A stretch of 64,000 nt of DNA from contig UQNF01000002.1 of the NCBI GenBank assembly GCA_900542285.1, forward strand, positions 1 through 64,000, given 5' to 3'. The notes below the pieces were generated by a model that had not been told where the DNA came from, ran no database searches, and saw only the letters and a program-made list of their open reading frames with translations. Source of the stretch: an uncultured Clostridium sp. GTDB taxonomy: Bacteria > Bacillota > Clostridia > Christensenellales > CAG-138. The translations under genes and the position numbers were made by a program. Shown piece after piece: positions 42,325-51,100 of this stretch. Position 1 is the stretch's first letter; each line of letters begins with the position of its first letter.

Positions 42325-43740
42325 ATGCCTAACATGAGCCCCAAAAAGAACCCCATGCCCAGCCAGGACCCCAAGGTCAGGGCGCATAATTTTGATGAAG
42401 TTGCTATCGGCTATACCGAGGAGATGGCGCTTGACGAGGCGCTGCGCTGCCTCAACTGCAAGAATATGCCCTGCTCCAACGGCTGCCCCGTTAACATCCA
42501 TATCCCCGAATTCATCTCCAAGATCAAGGAAGGTGATTTCGAGGGCGCTTATCAGGTGATCAGCAAGACCTCATCCCTCCCCGCAGTCTGCGGCAGGGTA
42601 TGCCCCCAGGAATCCCAGTGCGAATCCAAGTGCGTTCGCGGCATCAAGGGCGAACCCGTCGGCATCGGCAGGCTTGAAAGATTCGTTGCCGACTGGCACA
42701 ATGCCCACAGCACCGAAGCTCCCGAAGTCGCTCCCTCCAACGGCCACCGCGTTGCCATCGTAGGATCCGGCCCCTCCGGCCTCACCTGCGCAGGCGACCT
42801 CGCCAAGAAGGGCTACAAGGTCACCGTTTATGAAGCTCTCCATACCGCAGGCGGCGTTCTCGTCTATGGTATTCCCGAATTCCGTCTTCCCAAGAGGATA
42901 GTTCAGAAGGAAGTCGACAACCTCATCGCCATGGGCGTTGACGTTGAGACCAACATCGTCATCGGCAAGACCCTCACCATCGACGAGCTGTTCGAGCAGG
43001 GCTTTGAGGCCGTATTCGTCGGCTCCGGCGCAGGCCTTCCCAACTTCATGAACATCCCCGGCGAGGCATACAAGGGCGTTTACTCCGCCAACGAATTCCT
43101 CACCCGCTCCAACCTCATGAAGGCATATCTCGATGACCCCGTGACCCCCATCATGAAGGGCGGCAATGTGGCAGTCGTCGGCGGCGGCAACGTTGCTATG
43201 GACGCCGCAAGGACCGCGCTCCGTCTCGGCGCAGAGCATGTTTACATCGTCTACCGCCGCTCCCTCGAAGAGCTTCCCGCAAGGAAGGAAGAGGTTGAGC
43301 ACGCAATGGAGGAAGGCGTTGACTTCCGTCTTCTCAACAACCCCGTTGAGATCCTCGGCTACCACAATCCCGACGACAGGCGCGACCCGAAGAACGGCTG
43401 CGTAGTCGGCATGAAGTGCATCCGCATGGAGCTTGGCGAGCCTGACGAAAAGGGCCGCCGCCGTCCCATCCCCGTTGAGGGCAGCGAGTTCGTTCTCGAT
43501 GTCGATACCGTCGTAATCGCTATCGGCACCAGCCCCAACCCCCTAATCAAGTCCACCACCAAGGGCCTTGACGTCAACAAGAAGGGCGGCATCATCGTTG
43601 AAGAGGGTACCGGAAAGACCAGCCGAGAAGGCGTTTATGCCGGCGGCGACGCGGTTACCGGCGCAGCTACCGTTATCTCCGCCATGGGCGCAGGCAAGGC
43701 AGCGGCAAAGGCTATCGACGAGTATCTTTCCGACAAATAA
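42325..43740 (+). CDS. nfnB: NfnB / glutamate-synthase small-subunit-like flavoprotein
   Basis: A 471-residue flavoprotein. The N-terminal Fer4_20 domain has cysteine clusters in CLNCKNMPCSNGCPV and CGRVCPQESQCESKC, ligands for two [4Fe-4S]. FAD-binding VAIVGSGPSGLTCAG and the NADPH fold VAVVGGGNVAMDAARTA follow. Alone it could be called gltD-like, but the tight pairing with nfnA indicates the Nfn transhydrogenase. It ends 150 bp before the hydrogenase genes. Confidence 0.9.
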   Translation: MPNMSPKKNPMPSQDPKVRAHNFDEVAIGYTEEMALDEALRCLNCKNMPCSNGCPVNIHIPEFISKIKEGDFEGAYQVISKTSSLPAVCGRVCPQESQCESKCVRGIKGEPVGIGRLERFVADWHNAHSTEAPEVAPSNGHRVAIVGSGPSGLTCAGDLAKKGYKVTVYEALHTAGGVLVYGIPEFRLPKRIVQKEVDNLIAMGVDVETNIVIGKTLTIDELFEQGFEAVFVGSGAGLPNFMNIPGEAYKGVYSANEFLTRSNLMKAYLDDPVTPIMKGGNVAVVGGGNVAMDAARTALRLGAEHVYIVYRRSLEELPARKEEVEHAMEEGVDFRLLNNPVEILGYHNPDDRRDPKNGCVVGMKCIRMELGEPDEKGRRRPIPVEGSEFVLDVDTVVIAIGTSPNPLIKSTTKGLDVNKKGGIIVEEGTGKTSREGVYAGGDAVTGAATVISAMGAGKAAAKAIDEYLSDK

Positions 43741-43788
43741 TCCTGCTTCGATTTGAATATAGGTATTGTTTTGCAGACTAACTCTCTG

Positions 43789-43835
43789 CCGAGCAGCTTG
43801 AATTAAGCTATGGGCTCGGTGGGTTTGACCTGCCG
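43789..43835 (+). terminator. Composite hairpin between nfn and hyd genes
   Basis: CCGAGC/GGCTCGG enclose an inner AGCTT/AAGCT pair (43789-43819), with GCTTTTT about 20 bases later. It could be an attenuator that sets hydrogenase expression relative to nfn. Confidence 0.45.
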
Positions 43836-43892
43836 GGCTCAGCTTTTTAGAGGGTGCTGCATGTAATAATCAATATAATAAGGAGATAAACA

Positions 43893-44378
43893 ATGGAACA
43901 AAAGTTTGACTACGGTACGATCGATGAGATCCTCAAGAATCATGATTACAGTGAGACCATGATCGTTACCATCCTCCAGGAAGTCCAGGCGCATTTTGGA
44001 TACCTCCCCAAGGAAGCGTTCCCCTATCTCGCCCAGGAGCTGAAGGTAAGCGAAGCAATGCTTTACGGCGTTGCGACCTTCTATGAGAACTTCTCTCTCG
44101 AGCCCAAGGGCAAGTGCGTCATCCGCGTATGCGACGGTACCGCCTGCCATGTACGCCATTCCACCGACGTGCTCAAATTCCTCCGCGAGGAACTGAACCT
44201 CCCCGAGGGCAGAACGACCACCGACGATGGTCTCTTCACCGTTGAGATCGTTTCCTGCCTCGGCGCATGCGGTCTTGCTCCCGCTATGACCGTAAACGGC
44301 AAGGTATACCCCGCCATGACCAAGGAAAAGGCAGCTGAAATCATCAAAGCTATCAAGGAGGAAGAAGCTAATGCTTAA
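43893..44378 (+). CDS. hydC: NAD(P)H-dependent [FeFe]-hydrogenase subunit HydC (NuoE-like)
   Basis: A 161-residue thioredoxin-fold [2Fe-2S] protein of the NuoE/24-kDa family. Cluster ligands are in CDGTACHV and in SCLGACGLAPA. The N-terminal helical region with VQAHFGYLPKEA matches the family. It passes electrons between the flavin subunit and the hydrogenase. Its last 8 bases overlap hydB, so the two are translationally coupled. Confidence 0.93.
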   Translation: MEQKFDYGTIDEILKNHDYSETMIVTILQEVQAHFGYLPKEAFPYLAQELKVSEAMLYGVATFYENFSLEPKGKCVIRVCDGTACHVRHSTDVLKFLREELNLPEGRTTTDDGLFTVEIVSCLGACGLAPAMTVNGKVYPAMTKEKAAEIIKAIKEEEANA

Positions 44379-46263
44379 GTTCAATAATCGTCAGGAGCTC
44401 GACCTCGCGCGTCTTGCTTATCAGAACGCAATGGCAGCAGAAACCCGCCGCATCCTCGTTTGCGGTGAGACCGGCTGCGTTTCCATCGGCTCGCTCGACG
44501 TGTTCGAAGAGCTGAAGAGGATAATGGAGGAGAGGAACATTCCCGTATCCGTGGAGATCTCCGAAGACCCCGAAAACATCGGCAAGGAAAAGGTCGGACT
44601 CAAGAAGTGCTCCTGCCACGGCATCTGCGAGCGCGGTCCCCTCATCAGGATCGAGCCCGAGGGCTGGCTGTATACCAAGGTTCAGGTCAGCGACTGTGAA
44701 GAGATAGTCGAAAAGACCATCCTCAAGGGCGAGATAATCGAAAGGCTGCTGTTCACCCAGGACGGCGAGACCTATGCACGCCGTGACGACATCCCCTTCT
44801 TCAAGAAGCAGAAGATGGTCGTTCGTGAGCTTGCCGGCAAGATGGACTCCACCTCCATCAAGGAGTACATCGCCAACGGCGGTTACATCGCATTTGAAAA
44901 GGCGCTGTTCGATATGACCGGCGACGAGATCGTCAACGAGATTACCGAGTCCAACCTTAGGGGCAGGGGCGGCGGAGGATTCCCCACCGGCAAGAAGTGG
45001 AGCCAGGTACGCCGTCAGAAGGAACTGCCCAAGTACGTCGTATGCAACGGCGACGAGGGTGACCCCGGCGCATTCATGGACCGCTCCGTCATGGAGGGCG
45101 ACCCCCATCGTATGCTCGAAGGCATGATGATCGCAGGTATTGCCACCGGCGCAGAATACGGCTACATCTACGTTCGTGCAGAATACCCCCTTGCCGTCGC
45201 AAGGCTCCGCAACGCTATCGCACAGGCTGAGGAAGCAGGCCTTCTCGGCGAGCATATCCTCGGCTCCGATTTCAATTTCACCATCCGCATCAACTGCGGC
45301 GCAGGCGCATTCGTCTGCGGCGAAGGCTCTGCGCTTACCGCCTCCATCGAGGGTAAGCGCGGTATGCCCCGTACCAAGCCCCCCCGCACCGTAGAACACG
45401 GTTTGTTTGAGAAGCCCACCGTTCTCAACAACGTTGAGACCTATGCCAACGTTTCCTCCATCATCAACAGGGGCGCGCAGTGGTACAGGTCCATCGGAAG
45501 GGACGAGGGAAGCCCCGGCACGAAGATCTTCGCGCTCACCGGCAACATCGCCAACACCGGACTTATCGAGGTCCCCATGGGCACCACCCTCCGCGAGATC
45601 ATCTATGACATCGGCGGCGGCATCCGCGGCGGCGGCAACTTTAAGGCCGTTCAGATCGGCGGACCTTCCGGCGGCTGTCTGACCACTGCCAATATGGACA
45701 CCCCCCTTGATTTCGACTCCCTCAAGAAGGTTGGCGCAATGATCGGCTCCGGCGGTCTGGTCGTTATGGACGATAAGACCTGCATGGTAGAGGTTGCAAG
45801 GTTCTTCATGAACTTCACCCAGAGCGAATCCTGCGGCAAGTGCACCCCCTGCCGCGAGGGCACCAAGCGTATGCTTGAGATCCTTGAGCGCATCGTTGCG
45901 GGCAAAGGCCGTGAAGGCGATATCGAGCTGCTGCTCGAGCTTGCCGACACCATATCCTCGACCGCTCTGTGCGGCCTCGGCAAATCCGCTCCCAACCCCG
46001 TCGTAAGCACCATCAAGAACTTCCGCGAAGAGTATGAGGAGCATATCAGGGATAAGCACTGCGCAACCAAGACCTGCCACAAGCTCAGGAAGATCGTTAT
46101 CGATCCCGAAGTCTGCCGCGGCTGCTCCAAGTGCGCAAGACAGTGCCCCGTATCCGCGATCAGCGGCGAGATCAAGAAGCCCTTCAGTATCGACAGCGAA
46201 AAGTGCATCCGCTGCGGCGCCTGCATCGAGACTTGTCCGTTCCACGCAATCAGGGAGGAATAA
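44371..46263 (+). CDS. hydB: [FeFe]-hydrogenase flavin subunit HydB (NuoF-like)
   Basis: A 630-residue NuoF-type subunit. An N-terminal thioredoxin-like [2Fe-2S] domain (residues 1-120, cysteines in CGETGCVS and CSCHGICERG) precedes the FMN/NADH domain with GRGGGGFPTGKKW and GDEGDPGAFMDRS. An N3-type [4Fe-4S] lies in SCGKCTPCREG. Two C-terminal ferredoxin clusters follow (CRGCSKCARQCP and CIRCGACIETCP). In bifurcating hydrogenases this subunit handles NADH. It starts inside hydC and ends 3 bp before hydA. Confidence 0.95.
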   Translation: MLKFNNRQELDLARLAYQNAMAAETRRILVCGETGCVSIGSLDVFEELKRIMEERNIPVSVEISEDPENIGKEKVGLKKCSCHGICERGPLIRIEPEGWLYTKVQVSDCEEIVEKTILKGEIIERLLFTQDGETYARRDDIPFFKKQKMVVRELAGKMDSTSIKEYIANGGYIAFEKALFDMTGDEIVNEITESNLRGRGGGGFPTGKKWSQVRRQKELPKYVVCNGDEGDPGAFMDRSVMEGDPHRMLEGMMIAGIATGAEYGYIYVRAEYPLAVARLRNAIAQAEEAGLLGEHILGSDFNFTIRINCGAGAFVCGEGSALTASIEGKRGMPRTKPPRTVEHGLFEKPTVLNNVETYANVSSIINRGAQWYRSIGRDEGSPGTKIFALTGNIANTGLIEVPMGTTLREIIYDIGGGIRGGGNFKAVQIGGPSGGCLTTANMDTPLDFDSLKKVGAMIGSGGLVVMDDKTCMVEVARFFMNFTQSESCGKCTPCREGTKRMLEILERIVAGKGREGDIELLLELADTISSTALCGLGKSAPNPVVSTIKNFREEYEEHIRDKHCATKTCHKLRKIVIDPEVCRGCSKCARQCPVSAISGEIKKPFSIDSEKCIRCGACIETCPFHAIREE

Positions 46264-46266
46264 TCA

Positions 46267-47958
46267 ATGGAAAAGCAATTCATGACAATCGACGGTATTC
46301 GTGTTGAGCTCAACGGCGAAAAGACCGTTCTTCAAGTAATCCGCAAGGCCGGCATCGATATGCCCACCCTTTGCTATCACCCCGACCTCTCCATCTACGG
46401 CGCATGCCGCCTGTGCATGTTTGAGAACGAGCGCGGCGGTCTTGACGCTGCCTGCTCCGCTCAGCCCCGTGACGGTATGGTCATCTACACCAACACCGCA
46501 AGGCTCCGCAAGTATCGCAGGAACATCATTGAGCTGCTGCTTGCAAACCACTGCGTTGAGTGCCCAACCTGCCCCAAGAGCGGCAGCTGCAAGCTCCAGG
46601 AGCTGGCAGAGCGTTACGGCGTTACCAATGTACGTTTCCCCAACACCTCCAAGGACAAGAGGGACTATTCCTCCGTCAGCATCGCCCGCGACGCCAGCAA
46701 GTGCGTCCTCTGCGGCAAGTGTGTAAGGATGTGCAACGAGGTTCAGGCCGTCGGTGCCATCCACTATGCATACCGCGGATCCCATATGCTCATCAGCACC
46801 TCCTTCGAAAAGCCCATCGCTGATACCTCCTGCGTCGGCTGCGGTCAGTGCGCGGCAGTCTGCCCCGTAGGCGCGATCACCATCAAGCAGGATATCAACA
46901 AGATCTGGGACGCTATCGCCGACAAGAACACCTTTGTCACCGCTCAGATCGCTCCCGCAGTCCGCGTTGCGTTCGGCAAAGAGCTCGGCATGGCCGAGGG
47001 TACCGATGTCATGGGCAAGATCGTTGCTGCGCTGCATAGGATCGGCGTAGACAGGGTCTATGACACCTCCGTCAGCGCAGACCTTACCATCATGGAAGAG
47101 TCCGCAGAATTTCTCGAGTTCCACGCAAGGAACCTTGGAATGCCCATGTTTACCTCCTGCTGCCCCGGCTGGATCCGCTTTGTTGAAACAAAGTATCCCG
47201 AGATTATGCCCTATGTCTCCACCTGCCGTTCGCCCATGCACATGCTGTCCTCCGTCATCATCGAGAGCGAGAAGGACAACGGCATGAACAACTTCAACTT
47301 TGCCGTAATGCCCTGCACCGCCAAGAAGTTCGAGGCAGACCGCGAGGAGTTCAAGCATGACGGCAAGCCCGAGGTCGATGCCGTTCTCACCACCCAGGAG
47401 CTTATCCGCATGATAAAGACCGCAGGCATTGACTTCGAAAACATCGCACCCGAGGCTGTCGATGCACCCTTCGGTATGTTCTCCGGCGGCGGCGTTATCT
47501 TCGGCGCAACCGGCGGCGTTACCGAGGCAGTCCTCCGCCGCGTATCCACCGAAAAGACCCATGACGCCATCACCGCCATCGGCAACTGCGGCGTCCGCGG
47601 TCTTGAAGGCATCAAGGAGTTCAGCGTTCCCTTCGGCGAGGGCGAGCTTCGCATTGCAGTCGCAAGCGGCCTTGCAAACGCAGGCAAGCTCATCGAGAAG
47701 CTTCTTGCCAAGGAGGTCAGCTATGATTTCGTTGAGATCATGGCATGCCCCGGCGGCTGCGTAAACGGCGGCGGTCAGCCCGTTCCCGGCGACGCCTCCA
47801 GGCAGACCCGTGCCGACGGTCTCTACTCCTCCGACCGCACCAACACCATCAAGAGCTGTGATACCAACCCCCTCATCGAGCGCATCTATGCCGACTTCGT
47901 CAAGGGCAGGAATCATGAGCTGTTCCATGTTCACTATCCCGCTCACCATGCGGAGTAA
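46267..47958 (+). CDS. hydA: [FeFe]-hydrogenase catalytic subunit HydA
   Basis: A 563-residue group A [FeFe]-hydrogenase. An N-terminal [2Fe-2S] domain (CRLCMFEN) and a His-Cys3 cluster (NHCVECPTCPKSGSC) come first. Two [4Fe-4S] clusters follow (CVLCGKCVRMCNE, CVGCGQCAAVCP). The H-cluster signatures L1 TSCCPGW, L2 MPCTAKKFE and L3 MACPGGCVNGGGQP are all intact. It lacks the extra C-terminal [2Fe-2S] domain of some HydA proteins. With HydB and HydC it should evolve H2 from NADH plus ferredoxin, as in Thermotoga and Acetobacterium; the maturases HydEFG are not here. Confidence 0.96.
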   Translation: MEKQFMTIDGIRVELNGEKTVLQVIRKAGIDMPTLCYHPDLSIYGACRLCMFENERGGLDAACSAQPRDGMVIYTNTARLRKYRRNIIELLLANHCVECPTCPKSGSCKLQELAERYGVTNVRFPNTSKDKRDYSSVSIARDASKCVLCGKCVRMCNEVQAVGAIHYAYRGSHMLISTSFEKPIADTSCVGCGQCAAVCPVGAITIKQDINKIWDAIADKNTFVTAQIAPAVRVAFGKELGMAEGTDVMGKIVAALHRIGVDRVYDTSVSADLTIMEESAEFLEFHARNLGMPMFTSCCPGWIRFVETKYPEIMPYVSTCRSPMHMLSSVIIESEKDNGMNNFNFAVMPCTAKKFEADREEFKHDGKPEVDAVLTTQELIRMIKTAGIDFENIAPEAVDAPFGMFSGGGVIFGATGGVTEAVLRRVSTEKTHDAITAIGNCGVRGLEGIKEFSVPFGEGELRIAVASGLANAGKLIEKLLAKEVSYDFVEIMACPGGCVNGGGQPVPGDASRQTRADGLYSSDRTNTIKSCDTNPLIERIYADFVKGRNHELFHVHYPAHHAE

Positions 47959-48032
47959 TTGAACCGAATAACACGCATATGCCGCAGCGACCGCTGAATG
48001 CAGCGCACGCATACAGGCATAGAGAGTGAATA

Positions 48033-48062
48033 ATGCCCGGGACTCTGTTGGGTTCCGGGCAT
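48033..48062. terminator. Terminator between hydA and the helicase gene
   Basis: ATGCCCGGGA pairs with TTCCGGGCAT around a 10-base loop and is followed by GGTTTTGCTT on the plus strand. It lies between convergent genes. Confidence 0.7.
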
Positions 48063-48140
48063 GGTTTTGCTTATGGGTTGTTATGACGATTAATTCTAAT
48101 GCTGAAAGAGTGCGCCGCATAAATAGGAGCATTTGCGGTC

Positions 48141-51100
48141 TTACCCTTTGTTCCTACAAATACTTTGCCTGCGAAAATGCAGATTCGGCAAAACAACGGC
48201 GATTTCTTCGGTATCGTCCTCACCCTTCCATGCAACTATGAAACGAATGTCCGCAGAATAAGGATGGTACCCCCTGCCTTCCAAGCCTTGAAGTGTGTCA
48301 ATACACGCCTTCGAAAGCTTTGCGATTGGCACCCCTCTGCCGTTTAACTCAGTATAAAGAAATGCATCTTTTATTGACAGTTCTGCTCCGCTTCGGAGTT
48401 GGAGAACAGTTCTCTTCTTGTCTTTGAAGAAATCAAGAACAACATCCCTATGGGCCAGCTGCAGAGATATCTCTGCGGGCTCATCGTATACATGACTATC
48501 CTCTTTATGCATTACGCCCGGGATATCGAAAGAAGAAAACAGCCTTGTATTGCAGTGAATATAGAGCTCATTTTTCGCTCGTGTCATGCCTACATAAATT
48601 TTTCGTTTTTCTTCATCGGCTGCAGCGGTATTTCCGTTAAGCATCATATATACAGAATCAAACTCACGCCCTTTTGCCTTGTGAATGGTCGACACATAAA
48701 CCGTCTCGCCCTCATCATCATAAAAATCCTCGTAGCAGGATTCATTTATGAACTCTTCAAGATCGGTGCGATACTTTGTTGGGTTTGTTGCTTCAAAATC
48801 GCGTATCAGATTAACGCATATCTCATAGCAGGTGCTTCCGGCATAAGTATCATACAGCTGCTTCTTCGCTCTTTGCCAAAGTTCATCCGAAATTACCGGA
48901 GTTCTTAGCGTGCGGTCTATCTGCTTCAAGAAAAAGCGTATTTCGGCCAAGTTATAGAGACGAAATCCATCAAGAGATTGGATAAGCTTGGCTCGAACCC
49001 TGTTCTTTGTCAACAGACCCAACAATTGCAGCGCCTCGTCATTTGTGTTTGTAAGAACACAGCATCTGGCATTGCCGCGCGTGCTAATAATTTGATCGAC
49101 CACTGCCGCTTCCATATGCTTTCCGCAATGGTGGGTAATGATAACCGTTCCTGCGTCACTTTCAACCGCTTCGATAGGTGTTGATTTCATGCGGTCTTTG
49201 ATGGATGACACAAATGCATTGCCAAGCGAGATGATCGCAGACTTGCTGCGATAATTCTCCGTCATTTCATATTTGACAGCGCCATATTCTTCGATCAAAG
49301 TCCTCATATGTCTTGAGTTCGATCCGCGGAATTCATAGATATTCTGATCATCATCTCCGACAGCTATCAAGCGCATATCGTCATTGTTTTGCATCAAAGC
49401 GCGCACCAAATCGAATTCATCGTCATCCATGTCCTGCGCTTCATCGATCACAAGAACGCTCTTTGTGATTTTCCCTTGCTCGACCTCTCCGTTACGAATC
49501 AATTCGGCAGCATTTCTGACGACATTGTCAACGCCCTCCAAACTGCCGATTTTCCCGAGAAGGTCAAAGCAATAGGAGTGAAAGGTCTTGATCTCTACAA
49601 AATTTGCGGCATTGCCTATAAGTGAGACGAGGCGTTTCTTGAACTCGGTAGCAGCTGCGCGCGAGAATGTCAGCATCAAAAGCTGCTCGTGCTTGACATC
49701 CTCAAGCAGCAGCAAAGCCGCCAGTTTATGAACAAGCACACGCGTTTTTCCGCTTCCGGGGCCGGCAGCCACTACGATATACTTTGAATCCGCATCGTTG
49801 ATGATTTGGTATTGAACATCGGAAAGCTCTCCAAACAACCGGTTATACTTGCCCGGAGTAATATTTCGGTCGATATCTTTGGCGCGTTCTCCCTTGAAAT
49901 ACTTGGAGATAAACTTTCGGAAATCCATCTGAAAATAATCCTGAACAAACTGAAGTGCGGCATCATAATCGCGCACCATAAGATTTGCATATTCACCAAC
50001 GATATGGATCTGACGAATCTTCTGCTTGTAGAACTCATCCAGAAAGCGATAATCATCAACCTTATACTTGATTCGGTTATCGGTTATAAGACGCTTTATC
50101 TCCATGCCGTTATAAAGAACGAGAAACCCTCCTTCAAGTTTCAGTGCGCCAATCTTCGACAGATACAGCAGTGCGTCCTCCACATCCGACAGAGAAGCTT
50201 CATATGCAGAGGTGTTCATATTGGGCATTGCTTTGTATTCGCTGTACAGTCCCACAAGGGAAAAAAGCACAGGCTTTTCCTCTCTGTCAGTTGCGGCAAG
50301 TTCACCGGCTTTTGAGTAGAGCACATCAAGAATAAACCGGCACAAATCAATTCTAAGCCGATATTTTTCGACCAGCTTTCCGATATCAAGCAAGGGTATA
50401 AGCCTTACTGTCTTAGATGCGCCATATTGGGACTTGCCCACATAGTTCTTAATCGTATGATAGTATATCAATGTGAGGAGACTCTTAACGCTGGACGCGG
50501 CAATACCTTCGGCATGAGCTAACTCATTCAGCTCTTTTAGGTTGAAGTCGCAGCCGTCTGACGTAAGCTGCGATAGAAGGAATTTTTCCAGTTTTGCAAA
50601 GCGATCCAGTATCAAAGAAGATTTGTATTCTGTGTCTGATGCAAGAATGTATGCGGACATATCCTGCGTATCTGCCAAAAGCCCTTCTTGTCGCATTAGG
50701 TTAACAGCGTTAATGACTTCTTCTTTCGTCATTCCAAGTGTATCCGCTAGATAGTCTACTCTGGACTCGGCATCATCATTGCCGGCGTCGGTAATGCTCC
50801 TGGAGGAAATAAGAGATTTAATGATGCGCTTTGCGTTTTTGCGCTGATCTTCCGAAAACAGTGCCGACTGATCAATGCGAAAAGACGCTTCACGCATATC
50901 CTTTGCCAAAATACTTGTTGCATACACATGGGGCATATTTCTTCCGCGCTTAACATATCCTGCGCTTTCCAGTGCGGAAACAGCGGTTTTTACGCGGGTT
51001 TCAATTTCGCTGACGGAATCATCCCACCCCGCCTGCCGCGCAATTTCCAAAGGCGAGCAGCATACGCTTGTGCGCGATTTCGTTAAGTCCTTTATCGCTT

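Noticed and set aside
44368..48132. Two antisense frames of more than 600 codons opposite hydB and hydA
   Set aside because: They arise because highly expressed GC-rich genes with C-ending codons avoid stops on the other strand. They have no ribosome-binding sites, are low in complexity, and lie exactly opposite well-conserved enzymes.
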